Shown here in pieces: positions 1-7,994 of a DNA stretch of 33,488 bases. Numbering within the stretch: position 1 is the stretch's first letter; each line of letters begins with the position of its first letter. Below the pieces are notes generated by a model. The model was not told the origin of the DNA. It saw only the letters and a list, made by a program, of their open reading frames with translations, and made no database searches. Location of the stretch: positions 1-33,488 of the forward strand of contig WANX01000087.1 of assembly GCA_015521565.1 (NCBI GenBank), read 5' to 3'. The DNA is from Candidatus Hydrothermarchaeota archaeon. Its GTDB lineage: Archaea; Hydrothermarchaeota; Hydrothermarchaeia; Hydrothermarchaeales; BMS3B. The position numbers and the translations under genes are program-made.

Positions 1-669
1 GAATATGCTGTGGCATCCGCTCAGCGAGCACGTGTTTTCTGATATCACCTTCATCGCCTCCCTTGCCCTTTCCAGGTCTCCCTGATTCAGCGCGTTCTCC
101 AGGTTTTCCACGTACTCCGGCCTCATCCTCTCTTCTGTCATCTCCGGTAAGAACTTTGCAGTCATCTCCCTGCTCTCGTAGAAGTATCTCTTGAACTCCG
201 GGAAGTGTTTTCTGGCCTTTTCCAGGTCGCCCTCCCTGAGCGCCTTCTTTATTTCGCCGTATTCGTACTCCAGGCTGGCCATCGCCCCTCCGGTGCGCTG
301 GTGGCACACCGCCACGCCGCAGCTGCCGCCGATTCTGGCCAGGCTGCGGTTGGCAGCACCGAGGTCGCCGCGCTCAATATGCTCTCCAAGCCTCTGAAGC
401 TCATCCTCCGCGACCATGAACTGTAGGTGCTGCTCCCCCGCCTTTTCTCTGGCCCTGGCATACACACCCCTGAGGGCTATGTACGCCTCCCTCGCTGCCT
501 GTGTATCTCCCGCAAGTATTGCAAACTTCAGCTCCTCATAGGCTTCCTCAAAGCTCTTCTGAATTTCAGTGGCCTCTGCCATCTTCTCCTCTCTGGCTTT
601 GACCTTCTCCTCCTGGGCGCAGCCGGTAATAGCCAGAAGCACCACCAGAAGGAAGTAAACCGCCTTCAC
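1..669 (-). CDS. Lipoprotein with two CX4CH (possible heme c) motifs, paralogue of the next gene; 3' end truncated by window edge
   Basis: Reverse strand reads from GTG at 669 (GTGA overlap with the stop of the upstream gene): MKAVYFLLVVLLAITGCAQEEKVKAREEKMAEATEIQKSFEEAYEELKF...GGSCGVAVCHQRTGG...NTCSLSGCHSIF. Lipobox-like LAITGC. Co-linear with the 666..1517 protein. Absent from the ORF track because of the GTG start and window edge. Confidence 0.75.
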   Translation of the reverse strand, partial: MKAVYFLLVVLLAITGCAQEEKVKAREEKMAEATEIQKSFEEAYEELKFAILAGDTQAAREAYIALRGVYARAREKAGEQHLQFMVAEDELQRLGEHIERGDLGAANRSLARIGGSCGVAVCHQRTGGAMASLEYEYGEIKKALREGDLEKARKHFPEFKRYFYESREMTAKFLPEMTEERMRPEYVENLENALNQGDLERAREAMKVISENTCSLSGCHSIF

Positions 670-1517
670 CTCTCCACCTCCTCATACTTATCAAGCTTAG
701 CCGTCAGGATTATGGAGTGGCACCCATCCACGGAGCACATATTTCTTTTAATCTCCTCCATTGCATCTTTTGAGGTTTTCAGGTCACCGCTTCTCAGTGC
801 ATCCTCCAGCCGCAGTATGTACTCCTCCCTCATCGTCTGCTCTGTCTTCTCGGGCATTATCTCTGCCATCACCTCCTTCATGCTGTAGAAGTGTCTCCTG
901 AAGGCCGGGATTCTTGAGAGCGCCTCTTCAGTGCTGTTCCTCTCCAGGGCTCTGGAAATGTAGTAGTATTCGCTGGCGAAGTCGTACATCACACTCCCGC
1001 CTCTTGCGTGGCACAGCTCAATTCCACAGGTGCTGCCTATCTTTGAGAGCGCTTTCTCCGCGGCGGTGAGATTGCCCTCCCTGAGGGAGAGGTTCAGCAT
1101 GCGCAGCCTGCGGGGTGGTACAATTATGTTTATGTGCTCACTACCGGCGCGTTTGCTCAGTGCGGCGTAAGCAGCGGTGAAGAGCTCAAAGCTGCGTCTG
1201 GCTTCCTCCAGGTTTCCAGAGCTTATGGCCAGCTCCAGTTTATGGTACGCCTGTGTGTAGTCCAGAGCCTCTGTCATTGTGCCTCCTTTTTCAACTTCTT
1301 CTGGCTGCTTCCTGCCCATGTTCTCGCCGATGTGAAGGAGGGCGAGAAAGCCGAGCAGCAGGAGGAGAATCAGGAAACCAGCCCTGCCCGGAAGCACATG
1401 CTGGCTCTTTGCTCCGTACCTGACGGGCGGTGTTTTCCTCTCCCTAAGATGGGTGCCGCACACGTGGCAGTAGTTCTGGTCCTCCCTCACCTCCACACCG
1501 CATTCGGGACAGTACAT
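666..1517 (-). CDS. Zinc-ribbon membrane protein with helical extracytoplasmic domain carrying two CX4CH motifs
   Basis: 283 aa. N-terminal CPECG...CHVCG zinc ribbon, one TM (FLILLLLLGFLALLHIG), then a duplicated helical region with CGIELCH and CSVDGCH. Confidence 0.75.
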   Translation of the reverse strand: MYCPECGVEVREDQNYCHVCGTHLRERKTPPVRYGAKSQHVLPGRAGFLILLLLLGFLALLHIGENMGRKQPEEVEKGGTMTEALDYTQAYHKLELAISSGNLEEARRSFELFTAAYAALSKRAGSEHINIIVPPRRLRMLNLSLREGNLTAAEKALSKIGSTCGIELCHARGGSVMYDFASEYYYISRALERNSTEEALSRIPAFRRHFYSMKEVMAEIMPEKTEQTMREEYILRLEDALRSGDLKTSKDAMEEIKRNMCSVDGCHSIILTAKLDKYEEVER

Positions 1518-1619
1518 CCTGAATATAATTATCTATGTACACCTATTTTAAATTTTCTTTAACACAGATAAATCCGGATTAATCAAAAAAATATTTAGAA
1601 GCAATACCAAATATGGCAC

Positions 1620-2189
1620 ATGCCTCTCAACTTCTTCAAGCGGGGTCTGCGCACTCTTGGCATAGCAGAAAGTTTTGTAAAGCAGCGCAGCAGGGCGGTG
1701 CTCGCGGGTGTGGTAATGCGGGCTGACCTGCAGGTGGACGGCTTTGGCTTCGGCAGGGTCACACTGCGCGGGATGGATGCAACCAGGGGGGTTCTGGATG
1801 TGTACGATGCACTTGCCAGGAGGGACATAAATCTTGTGATGCTCAACGGATGCATTATAAGCCTGTTTAATTTAATAGACCTGGATACTGTGTATGAGAC
1901 CACCGGAAGACCTGTAATGTGCGTTACCTATGAGGACAGCCCCGGAATTGAGAGGTATCTGCGCGAATTTGAAGATGCGGAGAGCAGAATTGAGGTGTAC
2001 CGCCGCCTGGGGGATAGACAGCAGGTAAAGCTCCACACGGGGCACCGGGTTTATGTGCGCAGCCGGGGGCTGGAGCCTCATGAGGTGAAGCATATTCTGA
2101 ATCTTTTCACTCTGCAGGGTTCAGTGCCGGAGCCCCTGCGCGTGGCCCGCCTGCTTGCAAGGGCTCTGCTGAGATGGCTGCCGGAGTGA
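1620..2189 (+). CDS. DUF99 family protein (endonuclease V-like fold)
   Basis: 189 aa; GIAESF...DLQVDGFGFGRVTLRGMDATRGVLDVY...INLVMLNGCIISLFNLIDL pattern typical of archaeal DUF99. Confidence 0.85.
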   Translation: MPLNFFKRGLRTLGIAESFVKQRSRAVLAGVVMRADLQVDGFGFGRVTLRGMDATRGVLDVYDALARRDINLVMLNGCIISLFNLIDLDTVYETTGRPVMCVTYEDSPGIERYLREFEDAESRIEVYRRLGDRQQVKLHTGHRVYVRSRGLEPHEVKHILNLFTLQGSVPEPLRVARLLARALLRWLPE

Positions 2190-2432
2190 GCCAGATTCAC
2201 CGGCAGGTGATAAAAATTTCCAGAAATATTCAACAATATTTTAAATTGATAGGGTGACATGAGTTTAGAGGAGTTCCCCGGAGGGCGATACTGTGTCCGG
2301 ATGCAAAAATGCCTCAACAGCTGTGGAAGTGAAATTTAATTCCGGCTCCGTGAGGGGTCTGCGGTGACATTGCCACGGTGATGACGGCCCCGGGAAGCTC
2401 CTTGAGGTAAGCGGATGCACAAACACCAATAG

Positions 2433-2483
2433 AAAAATATTTAAATAATGTAGGAAAAAATTATAAACAGGAGGTGAGAACAC
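2433..2483 (+). promoter_or_regulatory. Promoter and strong ribosome-binding site of the tetraheme cytochrome gene
   Basis: AT-rich TATA-like box aaaaatatttaaata at 2433-2447; GGAGGTGA at 2470-2477 (full anti-SD complement) 6 nt before ATG 2484. Confidence 0.6.
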
Positions 2484-3161
2484 ATGAGGAAACTCCTGCT
2501 GGTGCTTGGCCTGGTTGCAGTGGTGTTCCTTGTTATGCCCAGTGCCATGGCGAAGTTTACAGGCCAGCACAAGTTTGTCAACGGCAGCAGTGTTGACTGC
2601 GAGCGGTGTCACACCACAATAAGCACAGAGCTTCATGCGGGCAATGCCCACAACTGGAGTCAGAGCACCATCGGAACATCTCCGTGCAGGGTGTGCCACA
2701 TACCCAACAACGCCAGACCGTCGGATCCCTATTATAATCCTTATGGAAGTGGAACGGGCACATACCACGCCGCGGCCATGGTTGAGTGTCTGTACTGCCA
2801 CGGCGTGAGGAACGGTACAACCACTGACAACGGAGGTCTGACGATACCTGCTGCGAATGTGACCGCCGAGTTTGAGGGAAGCACCATAGAGGCCCACAGG
2901 CCGCTGTACTACAGGGCAAAGAATGCCTCCGGTGTGGATACCACCGACCAGCTTCAGGGGGCAAATGAGGCATGCATAGCGTGTCACACCTACGCTGCAA
3001 ACGTGACAATAATTGAGCCCACACAGTACCTGAACATAACCGCAACAGCCACCAACTGTACCGGCTGGTATCCGGGCTTCACAGGCACACCGGATCCCAA
3101 CTGCTACAACGACGGCTACAGCTTCAACTGGAGCATAACCCTTGGAATCAACAAGCCGTAG
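2484..3161 (+). CDS. Secreted tetraheme c-type cytochrome, candidate extracellular cytochrome filament subunit
   Basis: 225 aa; signal peptide MRKLLLVLGLVAVVFLVMPSAMA; four CXXCH (CERCH, CRVCH, CLYCH, CIACH); five further His; nine N-X-S/T sequons; no C-terminal anchor. Confidence 0.85.
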   Translation: MRKLLLVLGLVAVVFLVMPSAMAKFTGQHKFVNGSSVDCERCHTTISTELHAGNAHNWSQSTIGTSPCRVCHIPNNARPSDPYYNPYGSGTGTYHAAAMVECLYCHGVRNGTTTDNGGLTIPAANVTAEFEGSTIEAHRPLYYRAKNASGVDTTDQLQGANEACIACHTYAANVTIIEPTQYLNITATATNCTGWYPGFTGTPDPNCYNDGYSFNWSITLGINKP

Positions 3162-3176
3162 AGGGCTCTGAACTTC

Positions 3177-3203
3177 CTCCCCTTTTATTTTTATCTTTTT
3201 TTA
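3177..3203 (+). terminator. Oligo-T (archaeal-type) terminator after the cytochrome gene
   Basis: cctccccttttatttttatctttttttatg about 15 bp after the stop codon. Confidence 0.6.
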
Positions 3204-3278
3204 TGCAGAAATTCTAAATTGAAAATTTTTGCCAGGTATGTTCAAAAATTTTTAAATGTTATTCTGCACCCTACTGGT

Positions 3279-4019
3279 ATGGACTTCATGCAGAAGATGC
3301 TGATTTTTTATTTTGCCGTCATCCTGGCGGTGGTGTACTTTATCAGCGGGATTAGGATACCCTTTGCAAGGCTCCTCCTCCGCTTTGGTCCTGTTAGTGA
3401 AAAGATGCAGAGGAAAATCAGGGAGAGGAAGGTCGCCATTCGAATGCGTCAGATGGTGTTCCCCTACAGACCCAAAACGCTGTCGGAGATACTCCTGATT
3501 TCAATAATCTACCTGTTCATAGGGTATCTCATCCTGTCCAAGATATTTTTCTTTGCAGTCGTTGTGAGCGACAGCATGCGTCCCACCTTTGAGAAGGGGG
3601 ACCTTGTGCTCATTCAGACCCTCTCCAGGGAACCTGAGGTGGGCGACATCATCCTTTTTTCAGGATTTATAGAGCTCGACCAGGAGAGGAGGGAGTTTGT
3701 TATACACCGGGTGTATGCAATTACAAAAGATGGTATGATAAAGACCCGCGGAGATGCCATGAAGCTCCCTGATCCATGGGAGGTTCCACCGGAGAGAGTT
3801 GTGGGCAAGGCAGTCACCATATTCGGCCAACCTGTGGTCATCAAGCGTGTGGGTGAGGGGCTGATTCTTGAGCCGGGCAAGGCGATAACAAACCCCCTGG
3901 TTATACAGTACGTGATGGGCACAGCCCGAAAGATGGGGATGGTCATATTTCTGCTGGTAGTTCTAATGTACATTCTGCTTGAGTTCAGGGAATACAGAGT
4001 AAGGCGGGCGCCCAGATGA
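3279..4019 (+). CDS. S26-family signal peptidase (archaeal/ER type) with extra TM segments
   Basis: SDSMRPTFEKGDLVLIQ (Ser motif), EFVIHRVYAI (His in place of Lys), TRGDAMKLPDPWEVPPERVVGKAV. The track ORF begins at 3219; the ATG at 3279 sits about 25 nt after an AT-rich TATA-like stretch (aaaatttttaaatg). Confidence 0.85.
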   Translation: MDFMQKMLIFYFAVILAVVYFISGIRIPFARLLLRFGPVSEKMQRKIRERKVAIRMRQMVFPYRPKTLSEILLISIIYLFIGYLILSKIFFFAVVVSDSMRPTFEKGDLVLIQTLSREPEVGDIILFSGFIELDQERREFVIHRVYAITKDGMIKTRGDAMKLPDPWEVPPERVVGKAVTIFGQPVVIKRVGEGLILEPGKAITNPLVIQYVMGTARKMGMVIFLLVVLMYILLEFREYRVRRAPR

Positions 4020-4113
4020 GGTTGTTAATAATTATTGACCGGCAATAAAATGTTATTTAAAGACAATAAAAAAAATATTTATATACGTTAGTCCCAAAAC
4101 TAAGAGTGATAAC

Positions 4114-5241
4114 ATGAACGCATACAACGTGGAGCTGAGCGAAAGGCTCGCCCTGTACTCCTCCTATCTTGTTCCAGCGGGAGTTATATTTCTCTCACTG
4201 GTCTCAATGTTCAACGATGCTTTTATAAATCCGGATATGAAAGCGCTGGTGCTGGACCTTATATTTCTGCTGCTTGGCGTGCTGCTTCTGAGCGGTGCAT
4301 ACAGGGTGAACGCCAAATTCAGGAGGGGTATAGTTGCGGACAGGGAGTTCAGATACCTCCTGCTGGAGAAATTTGAGCCTTTTCTGAAGGAGCTCAGCAG
4401 ATATCAGGTATCCATAGATGAGCTGGCAGAAAAGGTGGATGCGCTGAGCAGGAGAGTGGCCTACCTGTCAAAGGAAAAAGCCGCGCCAGCCTATGCTCCG
4501 CCCGTCCACTTCGCTCCAAACATGACCTTCCTCATCAGGTCTCTGAACATGTCCATAATCACTCTGGGCGCTATAATCTTTCTTTACATAAAGCTCTCAC
4601 CCAACAGCATCTATCTAATTCTGATACTCATATTCCTATGGTGGTACCTCATTACCGATGAGTACGACCTGTTCAGCGACATATCTGCGTACATATTCAT
4701 AATATTTCCGATTCTCGTCATCCCCATAACCAGCCTTATACTCCTTGCGTACTTCGACCTCCAGACACTCCACCTCTTTCTGTTCATAGCTCTCATCCTC
4801 TACGTGGTAGGGTACTACACCATAGCCACCTACTATGCAACAGGAAGGATACCCTTCCTTGAGAAGCCTGTTGAAACCTACAGGGACGGAGGCAGCGAAT
4901 TAAAGCTCAGGAACGGAGGAGCCTCCTCCCCCCATGAGGCCGAGGTTCAGGCGGTCAGGGAGATTCTGGACACACTCCTGGGAGAGAGAAAGCCACCCCG
5001 TCAGCGCAATGGGGGTGAGGGAGAGTCCGGCGCAGAGTACCAGCGAAACGGCGGACATGTCACAGGGGCGGGCGATACCATCACAATAACCCTGGACAGG
5101 AATGCGCTTGCAGAGGTTATAGCCCTGTACCTCACAATGCAGCGGGTGCGAAGAAGACCGAGGCTGTTCGACTCCACCAGACAGCCCCTTTCGCAGAGCT
5201 TCATCAGTGCGCTGTACGAAAAACTCAAAAAATTCAGATAG
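4114..5241 (+). CDS. Uncharacterized polytopic membrane protein with coiled-coil loop and low-complexity C-terminal region
   Basis: 375 aa; several TM segments; helical segment FLKELSRYQVSIDELAEKVDALSRRVAYLSKEKA; three RNGG motifs in the tail. Confidence 0.75.
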   Translation: MNAYNVELSERLALYSSYLVPAGVIFLSLVSMFNDAFINPDMKALVLDLIFLLLGVLLLSGAYRVNAKFRRGIVADREFRYLLLEKFEPFLKELSRYQVSIDELAEKVDALSRRVAYLSKEKAAPAYAPPVHFAPNMTFLIRSLNMSIITLGAIIFLYIKLSPNSIYLILILIFLWWYLITDEYDLFSDISAYIFIIFPILVIPITSLILLAYFDLQTLHLFLFIALILYVVGYYTIATYYATGRIPFLEKPVETYRDGGSELKLRNGGASSPHEAEVQAVREILDTLLGERKPPRQRNGGEGESGAEYQRNGGHVTGAGDTITITLDRNALAEVIALYLTMQRVRRRPRLFDSTRQPLSQSFISALYEKLKKFR

Positions 5242-5249
5242 GCGATTCC

Positions 5250-5930
5250 ATGAAGGTGGTTGCTGCCTTTGCGGTATTAGTGCTTACTATGGTAATCTCC
5301 GGTCAGGTGTACTCCCAGGAAGAGTACACCAGAATAGAGGGACTGGACCCGCTGGTGAGAAACTTCGGTGGCATGGGCCACAGCGGGAGCAAGTGCGTCT
5401 ACTGCCACGCCTTTCTGATGCCCGATAAGGAGTATGAGGAGAAGTTTCTCCAGGCAGGATGCAGGTGCCACCAGAGCGATGTTGCAAATGGCTACGATGT
5501 GAGGATGAACGATGTCAGAGAAAAGCACTCCTCCAACACCTGCAAGCTGTGTCATGCTGGCACAAAAAATGTTACCAGCCAGATATATCACCAGAAGGTT
5601 CACAGGGCTGTGCCCTGCGTAAAGTGCCACAGGATTCAGAATGTAACCGACTTCAGTGTGAGCAAGCCCGCAAGTATGGAGTGCAAAACCTGTCACAGAT
5701 ACGACATCCACTACACCCACTCGGAGGTTCTCGGGAATGTGTGCAAAATGTGCCACGGTACCAGCTTCGCCTCCAGATTCACAAAAAAAGACCTGGAGAA
5801 GCTAAACCTTGGAGAGGATGTGATAAACAGAACCATAGCTCAAAGGGAGCCGCCGAAACAGGAGGTGAAAAAGTTTGGATTCATTACAATCTCGAGGATC
5901 CTTGCTTTTATCATTGATGCTCTTTTCTAG
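5250..5930 (+). CDS. Multiheme c-type cytochrome, C-terminally membrane-anchored, five CXXCH plus one CXCH
   Basis: Signal peptide; CVYCH, CRCH, CKLCH, CVKCH, CKTCH, CKMCH; C-terminal hydrophobic FGFITISRILAFIIDALF. Confidence 0.85.
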   Translation: MKVVAAFAVLVLTMVISGQVYSQEEYTRIEGLDPLVRNFGGMGHSGSKCVYCHAFLMPDKEYEEKFLQAGCRCHQSDVANGYDVRMNDVREKHSSNTCKLCHAGTKNVTSQIYHQKVHRAVPCVKCHRIQNVTDFSVSKPASMECKTCHRYDIHYTHSEVLGNVCKMCHGTSFASRFTKKDLEKLNLGEDVINRTIAQREPPKQEVKKFGFITISRILAFIIDALF

Positions 5931-6324
5931 TATACTGGCAGCAGGCTGTTTGAAGCTGCAGCCGAAGAAGATAAACGGCATAGAGTTCTCTGTGCAGGTG
6001 GAGAACCACCGGATAGTTCCGGACTCCGTGGAGGTCAGACTGACACCCGTTGACCTGACGCAATACAGAGTTCCCGGGATAGACTATCCCCCCTTTCTGG
6101 CCTTCAGGGGATACATAGTGCCCCGGGAAAACAGGAGTGTGGTTCACCCCACTTACTGGGGGCTGGTTCAGTACCGGGGCTCCGGCAGGTACAGTGTGGT
6201 GCTGATAACAGAGAACGGCTACAATCCCAAAAAGGGAGACGAGGTGAGGTACTACATAAGTCTCAGGAGCAGAAATGTTAAGTGGTCCTCCTCCTTTGTG
6301 AGCGGTTCCACGGTTCTGGAGTGA
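5875..6324 (+). CDS. Predicted lipoprotein, unknown function
   Basis: MDSLQSRGSLLLSLMLFSSILAAGCLKLQ, lipobox-like LAAGC; overlaps the previous gene (alternative ATG at 5917). Confidence 0.7.
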   Translation: MDSLQSRGSLLLSLMLFSSILAAGCLKLQPKKINGIEFSVQVENHRIVPDSVEVRLTPVDLTQYRVPGIDYPPFLAFRGYIVPRENRSVVHPTYWGLVQYRGSGRYSVVLITENGYNPKKGDEVRYYISLRSRNVKWSSSFVSGSTVLE

Positions 6325-6328
6325 TTCC

Positions 6329-7993
6329 ATGAGGGCGTATGCGCTTGCTGCAGCATTGGCGGTACTCCTGCTTGGCATTCCCTCAGTATTCTCCGCTGGT
6401 AAGGTGGCAATTGTATCCGATGTGCAGGGGCTGGACAACTACACCGAGGTTCAGGAGCCGGTTTTCCTCCCCGGTGAGACGGTAAAGCTGTACATAGAAG
6501 CTCAGGATGTGAACCACGCCGGTTTTGTGGCAGTCAACTTTTACATTGTAATATACAACAGCAGATTTGAAATAAAGGATGTGATACCCTACAACGTCAG
6601 GTACAGGCGCTACATAAGGGATGTTTACATAACCCCCGAATTCAGGATACCCGAGCACTGGGAGGAGGGTAAGTACTACATAAAGGTCCATGCCTTTGAT
6701 GTGGCTGATGAGGATAAGGTAAGAAGGATGTACGCCAGAGCGCTCGACTGGTTCAATCCGGACTACGGTGCTGCCAAGTCCTTCACAGACCAGCCAGAGG
6801 GCGTCAACGTGGGCGGGTACTCCGGATATCTGAAGAGTGAGAGTTTCGCCCGGGCTATACTCACCAGAACTCTGAGTTTCACAGTGGTGAAGAGGAAGGA
6901 AAGGCCCGAGCCGGGGGAGCCCGAGAAGGAAATTGAATACTATCCTGTAAATATCACCTACCACATAGAATCCCAGAAGCTTGAGAGCCCCCGCTTTATC
7001 GCCCAGAAGCCCTTCACCTTCAACTTCACCCTGTCCAGAGGCATTCACGACGGTGTTGTGGCACTGGACTACCTTTTCATTATAACCAGCGAAAGAAACG
7101 AGCCCATCTTCTACTCCACCTCATCGGAGAGGTACATAAGGTACCCGGCGGACACCATATCCCACACATTCTCCTACCAGCTTCCCGAGGGCAAATACTA
7201 CCTTCTGGTCAAAATCTACGACAGAGCCAATCCCGAGCCTCTCAGGAGCTTCTTCCGCAGCCTCAGCGGGTATGCTGAGGAGTACGACATAAGGAAAATA
7301 GACGCCTACCGCCGCATAAGGGAGGGCAGGAACGTTGACGATGCTCCCTACTCCACCCTGGGAATTCTGAAGTCCTCGGGTGAGGAGAATCTGGTGTACT
7401 TCGCCAGAATTCCCTTTGATGTGGTCAGAGAGCTGAAGGAAGAGCGGCTTACAGTACCTGTTTTAGAGTTCCTGTCGCTGGAGCCCAGCGACTTCATACT
7501 GAACATCTCCGAGCCCTTCACTGTGAAGGTGAAGTTCAAAAATGTTGGCCGCGAGGGGACGGTGGATATATTCATGGACATAAGGGGTGAGAGGAAGGGC
7601 TACCGGCTGCGCAAAACCGTCTTTGCAGAGCCCGGTGTGGTTAAAACTGTGGTCTTCAATGTTACCCTGCCCCTGACGGAAGGTGCCTGGAAGATATCCC
7701 TGGTCAACTCAACCCTAAGTGAGGTTGTACTCGTCCAGAGCCCTGAGGTTGTGGAAAAATTTGAAAGAAACATCACCGAAGAAGAGGAGCTCTTCGCCCC
7801 GGTGGAGATTGAAAAGCCCAGGACTCCTCTTATCATAATAGGACTGCTTATTGCAGGTCTTGTGTCCCTGATGCTGATTCTCAGAAGGAAGTACGGCGGT
7901 CAGGTACCCCAGGAGTTCGCCCTGCCCATAAAACTCACACTGGCGCTTCAGATTTTGCTGCTGATTGTTTACCTGCTGTACCTGTACAGATAA
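6329..7993 (+). CDS. Surface protein with beta-sandwich (CARDB-like) domains and C-terminal TM helices
   Basis: 554 aa; signal peptide; FTVKVKFKNVGREGTVDIFMDIRGERKGYRLRKTVFAEPGVVKTVVFNVTLPLTEGAWKISLV resembles CARDB; two hydrophobic helices at the C-terminus. Confidence 0.75.
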   Translation: MRAYALAAALAVLLLGIPSVFSAGKVAIVSDVQGLDNYTEVQEPVFLPGETVKLYIEAQDVNHAGFVAVNFYIVIYNSRFEIKDVIPYNVRYRRYIRDVYITPEFRIPEHWEEGKYYIKVHAFDVADEDKVRRMYARALDWFNPDYGAAKSFTDQPEGVNVGGYSGYLKSESFARAILTRTLSFTVVKRKERPEPGEPEKEIEYYPVNITYHIESQKLESPRFIAQKPFTFNFTLSRGIHDGVVALDYLFIITSERNEPIFYSTSSERYIRYPADTISHTFSYQLPEGKYYLLVKIYDRANPEPLRSFFRSLSGYAEEYDIRKIDAYRRIREGRNVDDAPYSTLGILKSSGEENLVYFARIPFDVVRELKEERLTVPVLEFLSLEPSDFILNISEPFTVKVKFKNVGREGTVDIFMDIRGERKGYRLRKTVFAEPGVVKTVVFNVTLPLTEGAWKISLVNSTLSEVVLVQSPEVVEKFERNITEEEELFAPVEIEKPRTPLIIIGLLIAGLVSLMLILRRKYGGQVPQEFALPIKLTLALQILLLIVYLLYLYR

Positions 7994-7994
7994 A

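Noticed and set aside
427-1562. Plus-strand ORFs 427..888 and 1134..1562
   Set aside because: Opposite the two CX4CH proteins, which are paralogous at protein level and therefore the real coding strand.
2300-2432. C/D box RNA (gtgatgacgg as C box) in the intergenic region
   Set aside because: No convincing D box CUGA at proper spacing; kept only as an unexplained region.
2265-3045. Minus-strand ORFs of 240 and 155 aa opposite the tetraheme cytochrome
   Set aside because: Shadow ORFs: the plus-strand frame has a signal peptide, four CXXCH, RBS and terminator.
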